From NCBI RefSeq assembly GCF_900112425.1, contig NZ_FOLP01000011.1, forward strand, positions 62,001 through 126,000: a stretch of DNA of 64,000 nucleotides. Reading direction: 5' to 3'. Below the pieces are notes generated by a model. It did not search any database, had not been told where the DNA came from, and saw nothing but the letters and a program-made list of their open reading frames with translations. The translations under genes and the position numbers were made by a program. Of this stretch, positions 27,531 through 36,170 are shown piece after piece (the first letter of the stretch is position 1; every line of letters begins with the position of its first letter). This stretch comes from Variovorax sp. OK212. Lineage in GTDB: Bacteria > Pseudomonadota > Gammaproteobacteria > Burkholderiales > Burkholderiaceae_C.

Positions 27531-29690
27531 TCATGCGGGTTGCAGTGCACGCACCACCGCGCCGCGCAGCCCGTGCAGCAGCCGCTCGTGCCACTTCGGG
27601 TTCTGCACCACCTCGGCGCGGTAGAAGCTGGGGCACAGCGTGGCCGCATGCGCGTTGGCGCCGCACAGGCCGCAGCCCACGCAGCCGTCGATCACGGTGG
27701 CCACCGGGTCCACCTTCAGCGGATCGGGGTTGTCCTTCAAGGTGAGCGTGGGGCAGCCAGACAGGCGAATGCAGGCGTGGTCGCCGTTGCACACGTCTTC
27801 GTCCACGCCGTACTTCACGCGCACCACGCGCTCGCCCTTCTTCAGCAGGCCGGCGAGCCAGGGCTTGATGCGGCGCTGGCGTTCCAGCTGGCACTCGCCT
27901 TCGGCGATCACCACCTTCAGGCCGTTGAAGTCGCTGGTGAGCGCCTCGGTCAGCGTCTTGCGCATGCGCTCCACGTCGTAGGTGGTCACGGTGCGCATCC
28001 ATTGCACGCCCAGGCCCTTCAGCGTGGCCTCGATGGTCTGGTTCTTGTCGACCAGGCTCTGCTGCTTGTCGACGGCGCGCTCCTTGATCTCGTCGTCGGG
28101 CGTGGAGATGATGTCCTGCGTGCCGGTGGCCGAGGTGTAGCCGTTCTTGAAGATCAGCAGCACCGCGTCGTCGTCGTTGAACAGCGCGCTCTGCACGCCG
28201 GTGAGCAGGCCGTTGTGCCAGAAGCCGCCGTCGCCCATGATCGACAGCGTGCGCCGGTTCATCATGGGCGCCACGCCCGCGCGGCTCGCGAGGCTCATGC
28301 CGTAGCCCAGGATCGAGTGGCCCATCGAGAACGGCTCGAAGGTGCCGAAGGCGTGGCAGCCGATGTCGGCCGCGATGTGCACCGGCCCGGTTTCCTGCTG
28401 CGCGAGCTTGAGCGCGGAGAACACCGGCCGCTCGGGGCAGCCGATGCAGAAGCTCGGCGGCCGGTTGGGCAGCGGCGCGCTCAGCTGGCGCGCCACCGCC
28501 TCGCGGCGCTCGCGGTTGCCGGCCAGCCAGGCCTGCGCCGAAGAAGCGGCGTCGCTCACCGCGAGGTACTTCGCGGCAAAGGCCGCGATGCCGCCCGACA
28601 GCACCTCCACGCCGTACTCGCCCGCCAAGGGCAGCATGTCCTTGCCGTGCAGCGGGGTCTGGATGTCGCGGCGGCGCAGCAGCGTGGCCATGTCCTGCTC
28701 GATGTACTCGGGCTGGCCTTCTTCCACCACCAGCACCGCGCGCTTGTCCAGGCAGAAGCCGGCGATCTGGTCGGGCACCAGCGGGCAGGTCACGTTGAGC
28801 ACCAGGATCGGAATGTCCGTCTCGCCGAAGGCATCGGCCAGGCCGTGCTGCTGCAGGCTGCGCACCAGCGCGTTGTACAGGCCGCCCTGCACCACGATGC
28901 CCAGGTCGGCATGCCGCTGGCCCTGCATCAGCTCGTTGAGCCCGTGCTCGACGATGTAGCGCCGCGCCGCCGGAATGCGTTCCTCGCCCTTGAGCTTCTC
29001 GTGGCGGAAGGTGACGGGCGGATGCGCGAGGCGCATGTAGTCGAAGCCCGCCGGCTCGGCCATGAGCGCGCGCGTCGACACGGCAGGCGCCACGTTGTCC
29101 TTGCATTCGAAGCTGCCGCGCACGTGGCAGGTGCGGATGCGCAGCTCCATCAGGCAGGGCATGTTCGAGCTTTCCGACAGGCGAAAGCCTTCTTCCACCA
29201 TGCGCACCATCACGCCCAGGTCGGGCCGGGGGTCGAGCAGGCACATGCTCGACTTCAGCGCATAGGCGTGCGTGCGCTCCTGGATCACGCTGGCGCCTTC
29301 GCCGTAGTCCTCGCCCACCACCACCAGCACGCCGCCCGTGACGCCCGGCGAAGAAAGGTTGGACAGCGCGTCGGCCGCCACGTTGGTGCCGACTATCGAC
29401 TTCCACGTCACCGCGCCGCGCAGCGGGTAGTGAATGGACGCGCCGAGCATGGCCGCGGCCGAGGCCTCGTTGGAGCAGGCCTCCACGTGCACGCCCAGCT
29501 CGTCCATGTAGGCCTTGCCCTGGACCATCACGTCGAGCAGGTGCGACACCGGCGCGCCCTGGTAGCCGCCAACGTAGGCCACGCCCGACTGCAGCAGGCC
29601 CTTGGTGATCGCGAGGATGCCCTCGCCGTGGAAGGTGTCGCCGGCGCCGAGGCGCAGCATTTCCACTTCCTTGCTGAATGAAACTTCCAA
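27531..29690 (-). CDS. indolepyruvate ferredoxin oxidoreductase alpha-type subunit (IorA)
   Basis: A 719-residue catalytic subunit. It has an N-terminal pyrimidine domain (GYQGAPVSHLLDVM, VEACSNEASAAA), a central/C-terminal ThDP domain with the GDG...N motif (SIMGDGGFWHNGLL, FKNGYTSATGTQ) and a C-terminal iron-sulfur domain (VCNGDHACIRLSGCP, then CVGCGLCG and CP) for two [4Fe-4S]-type clusters. It decarboxylates an aryl-2-oxoacid and transfers the acyl group to CoA, giving electrons to ferredoxin. The start is a TTG at 29690 after GGAG, kept because the SFSKEVEMLRLGAG N-terminus is conserved in the family; an internal ATG at 29660 after AAGGA is the alternative. First gene of the operon iorA-iorB-FMN enzyme-dctPQM-thioesterase. 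Confidence 0.88.
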   Translation of the reverse strand: MEVSFSKEVEMLRLGAGDTFHGEGILAITKGLLQSGVAYVGGYQGAPVSHLLDVMVQGKAYMDELGVHVEACSNEASAAAMLGASIHYPLRGAVTWKSIVGTNVAADALSNLSSPGVTGGVLVVVGEDYGEGASVIQERTHAYALKSSMCLLDPRPDLGVMVRMVEEGFRLSESSNMPCLMELRIRTCHVRGSFECKDNVAPAVSTRALMAEPAGFDYMRLAHPPVTFRHEKLKGEERIPAARRYIVEHGLNELMQGQRHADLGIVVQGGLYNALVRSLQQHGLADAFGETDIPILVLNVTCPLVPDQIAGFCLDKRAVLVVEEGQPEYIEQDMATLLRRRDIQTPLHGKDMLPLAGEYGVEVLSGGIAAFAAKYLAVSDAASSAQAWLAGNRERREAVARQLSAPLPNRPPSFCIGCPERPVFSALKLAQQETGPVHIAADIGCHAFGTFEPFSMGHSILGYGMSLASRAGVAPMMNRRTLSIMGDGGFWHNGLLTGVQSALFNDDDAVLLIFKNGYTSATGTQDIISTPDDEIKERAVDKQQSLVDKNQTIEATLKGLGVQWMRTVTTYDVERMRKTLTEALTSDFNGLKVVIAEGECQLERQRRIKPWLAGLLKKGERVVRVKYGVDEDVCNGDHACIRLSGCPTLTLKDNPDPLKVDPVATVIDGCVGCGLCGANAHAATLCPSFYRAEVVQNPKWHERLLHGLRGAVVRALQPA

Positions 29691-29787
29691 GAGATTCGGC
29701 TCCGATGTCTGGTTGATGGGTGTCGCCGAGGGGCGGACTGGGGGGGCGGCGCTTGCCGCTCCCGCGCAGCGGGCGCCTGCCTGGCGT

Positions 29788-30471
29788 TTATCTGGGGGCG
29801 GCCTTTGCGGCGGTGCCGGAAAAACGCGCCACGTAGTACGCGAGGGTGTCGAGGTCTTCCGCCGGGATGCGGCTCACCGCCTCGCTCATCGCCTGCGTGT
29901 AGCCCGGCCGCTTGCCCGTGCGGAAACCCTGCAGCGCGAGCTGCAGGTAGTCCTCATGCTGCTGTGCGATGCGCGGCACCTGCTGGCCGCCGCTCATGTC
30001 GGCGCCGTGGCAGAGCACGCAGCGGTTCTCCTGCGCGAGCGCCTGGCCGCGTGCCATGCGCGCGGCATCCGGTGCCGCGGCGGGCGCCGGCGCGGGTACC
30101 GGCGCCAGGGTGCCGATGAAGTCGGAGAAGCCGCGCAGGTCCTCGTCCTTCATGCCCTTCGCAACGGCCGACATCGCCGGGTTGTCACGCCGGCCTTCGC
30201 GGAACAGGAACAGCTGCGTGATCGCATAGAACGAATGCTGGCCCGCGAGCACCGGCGTGCCCGCCATGTCGCCGCGGCCGTTGGCGCCGTGGCAGGACGC
30301 GCAGAGCTCGGCGTAGCGTTGCGCGTAGACACCGCCCTTGGCCCCTGCCGGGGCCTTCGTGCCCTCGGCCCCTGCCGGGGCCTTCGTGCCCTGGGCACCG
30401 GCCGTACACGCTGTCGCCACGACCCCCGCCGCCAGCGCGCACCGAACGATCAGCAAACGCGCGCCCTTCAT
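29788..30471 (-). CDS. dihaem cytochrome c
   Basis: A 227-residue periplasmic cytochrome with a signal peptide (residues 1-~27) and two c-type haem sites, CASCH near residue 60 and CVLCH near 150, each followed by a Met-containing loop; two class I domains. It overlaps the upstream sorbosone-dehydrogenase-type gene by 4 bp (ATGA), so it is the likely electron acceptor of that enzyme. Just after the signal peptide TKAPAGA(E/K)G is present twice, from a 27-bp tandem repeat. Start at 30471. Confidence 0.92.
   Translation of the reverse strand: MKGARLLIVRCALAAGVVATACTAGAQGTKAPAGAEGTKAPAGAKGGVYAQRYAELCASCHGANGRGDMAGTPVLAGQHSFYAITQLFLFREGRRDNPAMSAVAKGMKDEDLRGFSDFIGTLAPVPAPAPAAAPDAARMARGQALAQENRCVLCHGADMSGGQQVPRIAQQHEDYLQLALQGFRTGKRPGYTQAMSEAVSRIPAEDLDTLAYYVARFSGTAAKAAPR
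30340..30393. repeat. 27-bp in-frame tandem duplication inside the cytochrome c gene
   Basis: Two adjacent 27-bp copies (30340-30366 and 30367-30393), differing at the last base, encode the repeated TKAPAGA-type linker after the signal peptide. Each copy contains the inverted repeat GGCCCC-TGCC-GGGGCC, which may have promoted the duplication. Frame is preserved. Confidence 0.93.
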
Positions 30472-31706
30472 CGGCCGCCGTAGCTGATGCGGTAGATCGC
30501 GCCGGCGTGGTCGTCGCTCACGAGCATCGAGCCGTCCTTGAGCACGAGAAAGTCCACGGGCCGCCCGAGGTAGGTGTTGTTCTCGACAAAGCCCGTCATG
30601 AACGGCTCGACCTTGGCGCCGCCCTTGCCGTCGGGCCAGGCCACCGCGATGTCGGCGTACTTGACGGTGCGGTTCCATGGGCCGTGGCGTGCGATGAACA
30701 TCGCGCCGCGGTACTTGGCCGGGAACATGGTGCCCTTGTAGAAGTTGAGCCCCAGCGCGGCGGCGTGCGGGCCGAGCAGGGCGGCGGGCTTCACGTAGTC
30801 GCTGCAGCTCTTGCCCCAGCCGAATTCGGAGTCGGCGATGTTGCCCTGGTGGCAGTACGGAAAGCCGAAGTGCTGGTTGGGCGCGGTGACCACGTTCAGC
30901 TCGTCGTTCGGCAGGTCTTCGCTGAGCCAGTCGCGGCCGTTGTCGGTGAACCAGAGCTGGCCGGTCTTGGGGTCGAAGTCGAAGCCCACCGTGTTGCGCA
31001 CGCCGCGCGCCACCGTCTCGATGCCGCTGCCGTCGGGGTTCATGCGGAAGATGCGCGCATGCGCGTCGTCGGGTTCGCACAGGTTGCAGGGCGCGCCCAC
31101 GGCGTAGTACAGCTTATCGCCGTGCATGCGCAGGTAGCGCCAGCTGTGGTCCTGGCCGCCGGGCAGCTTGTCGTTGAGCACCACGGGCGTGCCGGGGTTG
31201 TCGAGCTTGTCCTCGATGCCGTCGTAGCGAACGATCTGCTTGTGGGTCGCCAGGTACAGCGCGCCCTTGTGGAACTCGATGCCGGTGGCGAACTCGGTCT
31301 TGTCGATGACCGTCTTCGGCTTGCGGTCGCCCTTCTCGGCAATCGCGTAGACCTTGTTGCCCACGAACAGCGTGCTCACGAACACCGTGCCCTTGGCACC
31401 CTGGCGCAGCTCGCGCGCGTCGAGCACGCCCGAGGCCCAGGTCTCGACCTTGAAGCCCGGCGGCAGCTTGAACCTGGCGGTGGGCAGCTGGTCGGCCGCG
31501 GTGGGAATCGGGAACGAGGGCACCGGCGCCATGCGCGTGGCGGCTTCGTTCTTGGGGCGGCCCTTGGCCCAGCCGGGCTCCTCGGCCGGGGGCTGCTGGG
31601 CCCAGGCGGTGACGGCCGCGCAGAGGAGGGTGGCGAGCGCTGCGCGCGCGCTGAACGGTGCGCTGAATGGCGCGCGGAAACGACGAAGTGCACGAATCAT
31701 GGCCAT
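30468..31706 (-). CDS. PQQ-dependent sugar dehydrogenase (sorbosone dehydrogenase type)
   Basis: A 412-residue periplasmic beta-propeller protein with a signal peptide (residues 1-~36, ending VTAWAQQ). It has GFKVETWASGVLDAR, GIEFHKGALYLATHKQIVRY, GGQDHSWRYLRMHGDKLYY, NTVGFDFDPKTGQLWFTDNG and RHGPWNRTVKY, as in soluble aldose/sorbosone dehydrogenases. It would oxidise a sugar or aldehyde in the periplasm and pass electrons to the dihaem cytochrome encoded next (4-bp overlap). Start at 31706 (MAMIRALRRF); 31700 is also possible. It is divergent from a LysR regulator that may control it. The real substrate is not known. Confidence 0.85.
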   Translation of the reverse strand: MAMIRALRRFRAPFSAPFSARAALATLLCAAVTAWAQQPPAEEPGWAKGRPKNEAATRMAPVPSFPIPTAADQLPTARFKLPPGFKVETWASGVLDARELRQGAKGTVFVSTLFVGNKVYAIAEKGDRKPKTVIDKTEFATGIEFHKGALYLATHKQIVRYDGIEDKLDNPGTPVVLNDKLPGGQDHSWRYLRMHGDKLYYAVGAPCNLCEPDDAHARIFRMNPDGSGIETVARGVRNTVGFDFDPKTGQLWFTDNGRDWLSEDLPNDELNVVTAPNQHFGFPYCHQGNIADSEFGWGKSCSDYVKPAALLGPHAAALGLNFYKGTMFPAKYRGAMFIARHGPWNRTVKYADIAVAWPDGKGGAKVEPFMTGFVENNTYLGRPVDFLVLKDGSMLVSDDHAGAIYRISYGGR

Positions 31707-31825
31707 GTCTTGTCTCCTTCTTGTCGTGGGGCTCGGGTCGCGGCATCGGCAGGGCCGGCCGGCGAACGCCCGCCAGTGTGCGTGGCGCTGCCGCGGCGCT
31801 CAATAAAATAATCGAGCTAAGCAAT

Positions 31826-32740
31826 ATGAATGGCATGCATATGGAAACACTCGACCTCAACCTGCTGCGCCTGTTCGACGCCGTCTACCGCGAGCGCAAC
31901 GTGAGCCGCGCCGCCGAATCGCTGGGCCTCACGCAGCCCGCGGCCAGCCACGGGCTGGGCCGCCTGCGGCTGCTGCTGGCGGACGCGCTCTTCACGCGCG
32001 CCCCCGGCGGCGTGGCCCCCACGCCGCGCGCCGACCGGCTGGCGGTGGCGGTGCAGGCGGCGCTGAGCACGCTGGAGGAGGCGCTGCACGAGTCCGACCG
32101 CTTCGAGCCGCTGGTGTCGCGCAAGACCTTTCGCATCCACATGAGCGACATCGGCGAGGGGCGCTTCCTGCCGGCGCTGATGGCGCGGCTGCGCGAGCTG
32201 GCGCCGGGCGTGCGGGTGGAGACCCGGCCGCTGGCGCCGGGCGACATCGCCACCGCGCTGGACAGCGGCAAGGTCGACTTCGCCTTCGGCTTCCTGCCCC
32301 GCGTGAAGGACACCCAGAGCGCCCAGCTGCTGAGGGACCGCTACATCGTGCTGCTGCGCCAGGGCCACCCCTTCGTGAAGCGCCGGCGCAACGGGCAGGC
32401 CCTGCTGGAGGCGCTGCAGGAGCTCGACTACGTGGCCGTGCGCACCCATGCCGACACGCTGCGCATCCTGCAGCTGCTGAACCTGGAAGACCGGCTGCGC
32501 CTGACGACCGAGCACTTCATGGTGCTGCCGGCCATCGTGCGCGCCACCGACCTGGCGGTGGTGATGCCGCGCAACATCGCGCGCGGCTTCGCGGCGGAGG
32601 GCGGCTACGCCATCGTGGAGCCGCCGTTTCCGCTGCGCGACTTCACCGTGTCGCTGCACTGGAGCAAGCGTTTCGAGGCCGATCCGGGCAACCGGTGGCT
32701 GCGGCAGGTGATCGTGGCGCTGTTTTCCGAGCGGGCCTGA
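31826..32740 (+). CDS. LysR family regulator
   Basis: A 304-residue LysR-type transcription factor: N-terminal winged helix (LDLNLLRLFDAVYRERNVSRAA, GLTQPAASHGLGRLR), then a periplasmic-binding-like effector domain (TFRIHMSDIGEGRFLPALMA, GKVDFAFGFLP) of the NodD/LinR-like class. It is divergent from the PQQ dehydrogenase-cytochrome pair across a 119-bp gap, a common arrangement for the regulator of the neighbouring operon; the iorA operon further on may also be a target. Three close in-frame ATGs (31826, 31835, 31841) make the exact start uncertain. Confidence 0.88.
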   Translation: MNGMHMETLDLNLLRLFDAVYRERNVSRAAESLGLTQPAASHGLGRLRLLLADALFTRAPGGVAPTPRADRLAVAVQAALSTLEEALHESDRFEPLVSRKTFRIHMSDIGEGRFLPALMARLRELAPGVRVETRPLAPGDIATALDSGKVDFAFGFLPRVKDTQSAQLLRDRYIVLLRQGHPFVKRRRNGQALLEALQELDYVAVRTHADTLRILQLLNLEDRLRLTTEHFMVLPAIVRATDLAVVMPRNIARGFAAEGGYAIVEPPFPLRDFTVSLHWSKRFEADPGNRWLRQVIVALFSERA

Positions 32741-32813
32741 ACAGGATGCCAAGATGCCCGATGCGCCCAGTTCATGTCCCGGTCAGGCTCGGCATGCGAC
32801 CATGCGCGCGCAC

Positions 32814-34067
32814 ATGAAAAAACGAATCCCCTCCTTCCTGCGGCACGTGGGCCCCGGCGTCGTCACCGGCGCGGCCGACGACGACCCGTCGGGCATCGCG
32901 ACCTACACCCAGGCCGGGGCGCAGTTCGGCACCGGGCTGCTGTGGACGGTGTTCCTGTCGCTGCCGTTCATGGTGGCCATCCAGCTGGTGTCGGCGCGCA
33001 TCGGCCGGGTCACTGGCAAGGGCGTGGCGGCCAACCTGCGCGAGCACATGCCGCGCGGCCTGCTCATCGCGCTGGTGGCGCTGCTGGTGGTGGCCAACAC
33101 CATCAACATCGCGGCCGACATCGCCGCCATGGGCGAGGCGCTGCAGCTGGTGGTGGGCGGCGGGGCGCACTTCCATGCGCTGGTGTTCGGCGTGGTCACG
33201 GTGCTGCTGCAGGTGTTCGTGCCCTACCGCAAGCTGGCCCACATCCTCAAGTGGCTGACGCTCACGCTCTTCGCCTACGTGGCGGCGGTTTTCGTGGTGC
33301 AGGTCGAATGGGGCCGCGTGCTGCACGACCTGGTGGTGCCCAGGCTGCAGTGGAAGGGCGACTACTGGATGATGATCGTCGCGCTGCTGGGCACCACCAT
33401 CTCGCCCTACCTGTTCTTCTGGCAGGCCTCGCAGGAGGTGGAAGAGCTGCGCCTGAAGGGCGGGCGGCGCGGCACCGACGAGCAGGTGCGCCACGACCTG
33501 AAGCGCGTGCGGATCGACACCTGGGTGGGCATGACGTTTTCCAACCTCATCGCCTTCTTCGTGATGGTGGTGGGCGCGTCGGTGCTGTTCACGGCGGGCG
33601 TGCACGACGTGACCTCCGCCGCGCAGGCCGCCGAGGCGCTGCGCCCGCTGGCCGGCGACTTCGCCTTCTGGCTCTTTGCCGGCGGCATCGTCGCCACCGG
33701 CCTGCTGGCGGTGCCGGTGCTGGCCTCGTCGGCCGCCTATGCGGTGGCCGAGGCCTTCGGCTGGGAAGAGGGGCTGGAGCGGCACTGGCGCGAGGCCAAG
33801 GAGTTCTACGGGATCATCGCGGTGGCCACGCTGGTGGGCACCGCGCTCGACTTCACCCCCATCGACCCGATGAAGGCGCTCTACTGGAGCGCCGTCATCA
33901 ACGGCGTGGTGGCCGTGCCGATCATGGCCGCCATGATGGTGCTGGTGACCCGCGAGAAGGTGATGGGCGTGTTCACCTCCGGGCGGCGCACCCGCTGGCT
34001 CGGCTGGGGCGGCACCGCGCTGATGGGGTTCGCCGCGTTGATGATGGGCTGGGACCTGATGCGCTGA
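32814..34067 (+). CDS. Nramp-related divalent cation transporter
   Basis: A 417-residue inner-membrane protein with about 11 hydrophobic helices and the Nramp/LeuT fold. Helix 1 reads GAADDDPSGIATYTQ where classical MntH has DPGN, and helix 6 reads TTISPYLFFWQASQE where MntH has the metal-binding MPH stretch. It therefore belongs to a non-MntH branch that lacks the helix-6 methionine of the transition-metal site, and its ion may differ (Mg2+ or another hard cation is one guess). The start at 32814 (MKKRIPSFLRH) is preferred; 32802 and 32754 are in-frame alternatives. Nearby genes do not indicate the substrate. Confidence 0.85.
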   Translation: MKKRIPSFLRHVGPGVVTGAADDDPSGIATYTQAGAQFGTGLLWTVFLSLPFMVAIQLVSARIGRVTGKGVAANLREHMPRGLLIALVALLVVANTINIAADIAAMGEALQLVVGGGAHFHALVFGVVTVLLQVFVPYRKLAHILKWLTLTLFAYVAAVFVVQVEWGRVLHDLVVPRLQWKGDYWMMIVALLGTTISPYLFFWQASQEVEELRLKGGRRGTDEQVRHDLKRVRIDTWVGMTFSNLIAFFVMVVGASVLFTAGVHDVTSAAQAAEALRPLAGDFAFWLFAGGIVATGLLAVPVLASSAAYAVAEAFGWEEGLERHWREAKEFYGIIAVATLVGTALDFTPIDPMKALYWSAVINGVVAVPIMAAMMVLVTREKVMGVFTSGRRTRWLGWGGTALMGFAALMMGWDLMR

Positions 34068-34098
34068 TGCACTGGCGGGCCGATCGGTCTGGCGAGCC

Positions 34099-35223
34099 TC
34101 AGGCCGCGGCCGTTTGCATCTCGGCCGGTGCCATCTCGGCCGTTTCCTGGCGCAGCGCCAGCTCGTTCGCGTCGAAGAAGTGCAGCGCCTCGGGCGCCAG
34201 CGAGAGCTGCAGGGTGCGCGGCAATGCGGTGTCGCCGCCCGGCGTCAGCAGCACCAGTTCGCCCAGCGACGAGCGCAGGTAGCAGAACGCGCGGTCGCCC
34301 AGCTGCTCCACGGCCAGCGTCTCGCAGTCCTGCAGGTCGAGCACCACCTGGCCCGGCAGCGGCGCGCCGATGCGCACCTGCTCGGCGCGAAAGCCCAGTG
34401 TGCGCACGTCGCCGCGCAGCCGCTGCGGCACCTGCAGCGTGGTTGTGCCGATGCGCAAGCGCGTGCCGCCGGTGCCCCGCTCGGCGGCGTCGACCTGGAA
34501 CAGGTTCATGCGCGGCGTGCCGATGAAGCCCGCCACGAACAGGTTGGCCGGCGAGCGGTACAGCGCCAGCGGCGAGCCGACCTGCTCGATGCGGCCTTTG
34601 CGCAGCACCACGATCTGGTCGGCCAGCGTCATGGCCTCGGTCTGGTCGTGCGTCACGTACACCGCGGTGGCCTTCAGCGTGCGCTGCATGCGCGCGATTT
34701 CGAGCCGCAGCTTCACGCGCAGCTCCAGGTCGAGGTTGGACAGCGGCTCGTCGTACAGGAACACCTCGGGCTGGCGGATCATGGCGCGGCCCATGGCCAC
34801 GCGCTGGCGCTGGCCGCCCGAGAGCTGGCGCGGGTAGCGCTCCAGCAGCGGCGTGAGCTCCAGCGTGCGGGCGATCTCGTCCACGCTGCGCTGCTGCTGC
34901 GCGGCGTCGACCTTGGCCATGCGCAGGGGAAAGGCCAGGTTCTGGCGCACCGTCTTGTGCGGGTACAGCGCGTAGTTCTGGAACACCAGCGCGCAGCCGC
35001 GCTCGGCCGGCGGCACGTCGTTCACCACGCGCCCGCCCACGAGCACCTCGCCGCCGCTGGGCGTTTCCAGCCCCGCGATCATGCGCAGCAGCGTCGACTT
35101 GCCACAGCCCGAAGGGCCGAGCAGCACCGTCACCTGGCCGTCGGGCATCGTGAGGTCGAGGCCGGGGATCACCTCGACGTCGCCGAAGCGCTTGCTGATG
35201 GATTGAAGCCGGATCTCTGCCAT
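34099..35223 (-). CDS. sugar ABC transporter ATP-binding protein (UgpC/MalK type)
   Basis: A 374-residue CUT1-type ATPase: Walker A GPSGCGKST (residues 36-44), signature LSGGQRQR, Walker B VFLYDEPLSNLD, switch His in YVTHDQTEAMT, then a C-terminal TOBE domain (~240-350) for sugar importers. No other subunits are on this strand. The matching binding protein and permeases start at 36171 on the plus strand, so this is probably the energy subunit of that importer. It is 58 bp downstream of the GntR gene, on the same strand. Confidence 0.92.
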   Translation of the reverse strand: MAEIRLQSISKRFGDVEVIPGLDLTMPDGQVTVLLGPSGCGKSTLLRMIAGLETPSGGEVLVGGRVVNDVPPAERGCALVFQNYALYPHKTVRQNLAFPLRMAKVDAAQQQRSVDEIARTLELTPLLERYPRQLSGGQRQRVAMGRAMIRQPEVFLYDEPLSNLDLELRVKLRLEIARMQRTLKATAVYVTHDQTEAMTLADQIVVLRKGRIEQVGSPLALYRSPANLFVAGFIGTPRMNLFQVDAAERGTGGTRLRIGTTTLQVPQRLRGDVRTLGFRAEQVRIGAPLPGQVVLDLQDCETLAVEQLGDRAFCYLRSSLGELVLLTPGGDTALPRTLQLSLAPEALHFFDANELALRQETAEMAPAEMQTAAA

Positions 35224-35281
35224 GGCGTGGGGTTCCTGTGCCTTTGTAGGGAAGGCGGTTGCGGAGGTAATTTCGTAAGGG

Positions 35282-36034
35282 TCAGCTGGAGGCCGCGGCG
35301 GCCGACCTGGCCACGCCGCGCTGGATGTTCGACTCGGTCAGCCCGAGCAGTTCTTCCATCGCGCGGCGCGCCTCGGCGGGCTTTCGCGCCCAGATCTGGT
35401 CGAGCACGGCACGGTGCAGCGGCAGGCTCTTGCGCGGCGCGCCGGGCTGGCGCGTCGAGAGTTCGAACGAGGTGCGCAGCGCGGCCTCGATGGTGGCGCC
35501 GAAGGCCACCAGGAAAGGGTTGCCAGTGGCGGTGAGGATCGCGCGGTGAAACTCCAGGTCGGGCCCGGCGTAGGCCACGGCGTCCATGCCGGCCGCGTCC
35601 ATCAGCCGGTAGGCGCGCTCGATGGTCGCAATGGCCGCGTCGGGCGCCGAGGCCGCCGCAATCTCGCAGGCCGCGGGCTCCACGATGCGCCGCAGCTGCA
35701 TCAGGTGCTGCGCCATCTGCACGCGGTCGTTGCCCGACCAGGTCCAGCGCAGCACGTCCTCGTCGAGCATGTTCCATTGGGTGCGCGGCAGCACGCGCGT
35801 GCCGGCCTTCTGGCGCGAGGCGATCAGGCCCTTGGCCTTGAGCCGGGTCAGCGCCTCGCGCACCGAGGTGCGCGCCACGCCGAGCTGTTCGGCCAGTTCC
35901 ACCTCCGTCGGCAACGCCGCGCCATCCCCCCATTCGCCGGCCACCACACGGTGGGCCAGCGCCTCGGTCACGGCCAGCGGGCCACGCCGCGAGGCAGCCG
36001 GGCGGGCTTCGATGTGTTCTTTATGGTCGGACAT
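35282..36034 (-). CDS. GntR/FadR family regulator of the sugar-acid locus
   Basis: A 250-residue regulator: winged helix (residues ~20-90, LAEQLGVARTSVREALTRLK) and a FCD domain (EFHRAILTATGNPFLVAF, PLHRAVLDQIWARKPAEARRAM). It is divergent from the ABC binding-protein operon with 136 bp between starts. That gap contains the inverted repeat TTATTT-ATGG-AAATAA overlapping its own start region, a plausible operator. FadR-type regulators of this class often respond to sugar acids or their 2-keto-3-deoxy products, which fits the IlvD/Edd dehydratase in the operon. Confidence 0.88.
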   Translation of the reverse strand: MSDHKEHIEARPAASRRGPLAVTEALAHRVVAGEWGDGAALPTEVELAEQLGVARTSVREALTRLKAKGLIASRQKAGTRVLPRTQWNMLDEDVLRWTWSGNDRVQMAQHLMQLRRIVEPAACEIAAASAPDAAIATIERAYRLMDAAGMDAVAYAGPDLEFHRAILTATGNPFLVAFGATIEAALRTSFELSTRQPGAPRKSLPLHRAVLDQIWARKPAEARRAMEELLGLTESNIQRGVARSAAAASS

Positions 36035-36035
36035 A

Positions 36036-36051
36036 TTATTTATGGAAATAA
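36036..36051. promoter_or_regulatory. candidate GntR operator, perfect 6-4-6 inverted repeat
   Basis: TTATTT (36036-36041), ATGG, AAATAA (36046-36051), immediately upstream of the gntR start and in the shared promoter gap. A second imperfect palindrome, TATCC-CACGT-GGATA, follows at 36055-36069. Either could be the regulator site; the AT-rich one could also overlap a -10 element. Assignment is by position and symmetry only. Confidence 0.45.
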
Positions 36052-36170
36052 GGTTATCCCACGTGGATAGCCCTCAAGTTTCGGGTTTTCCATGAGAAAT
36101 TGAAATCTATTTGTCTGTCATATTCAAGTCCAGACGCCATACGGATGATCCGGAAGAAAGAGACACGACC

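Noticed and set aside
27540..29681. A 713-codon open frame opposite iorA
   Set aside because: iorA has clear ThDP and iron-sulfur motifs; the antisense translation is compositionally biased (Ala/Val/His/Arg) with no recognisable fold or ribosome-binding site.
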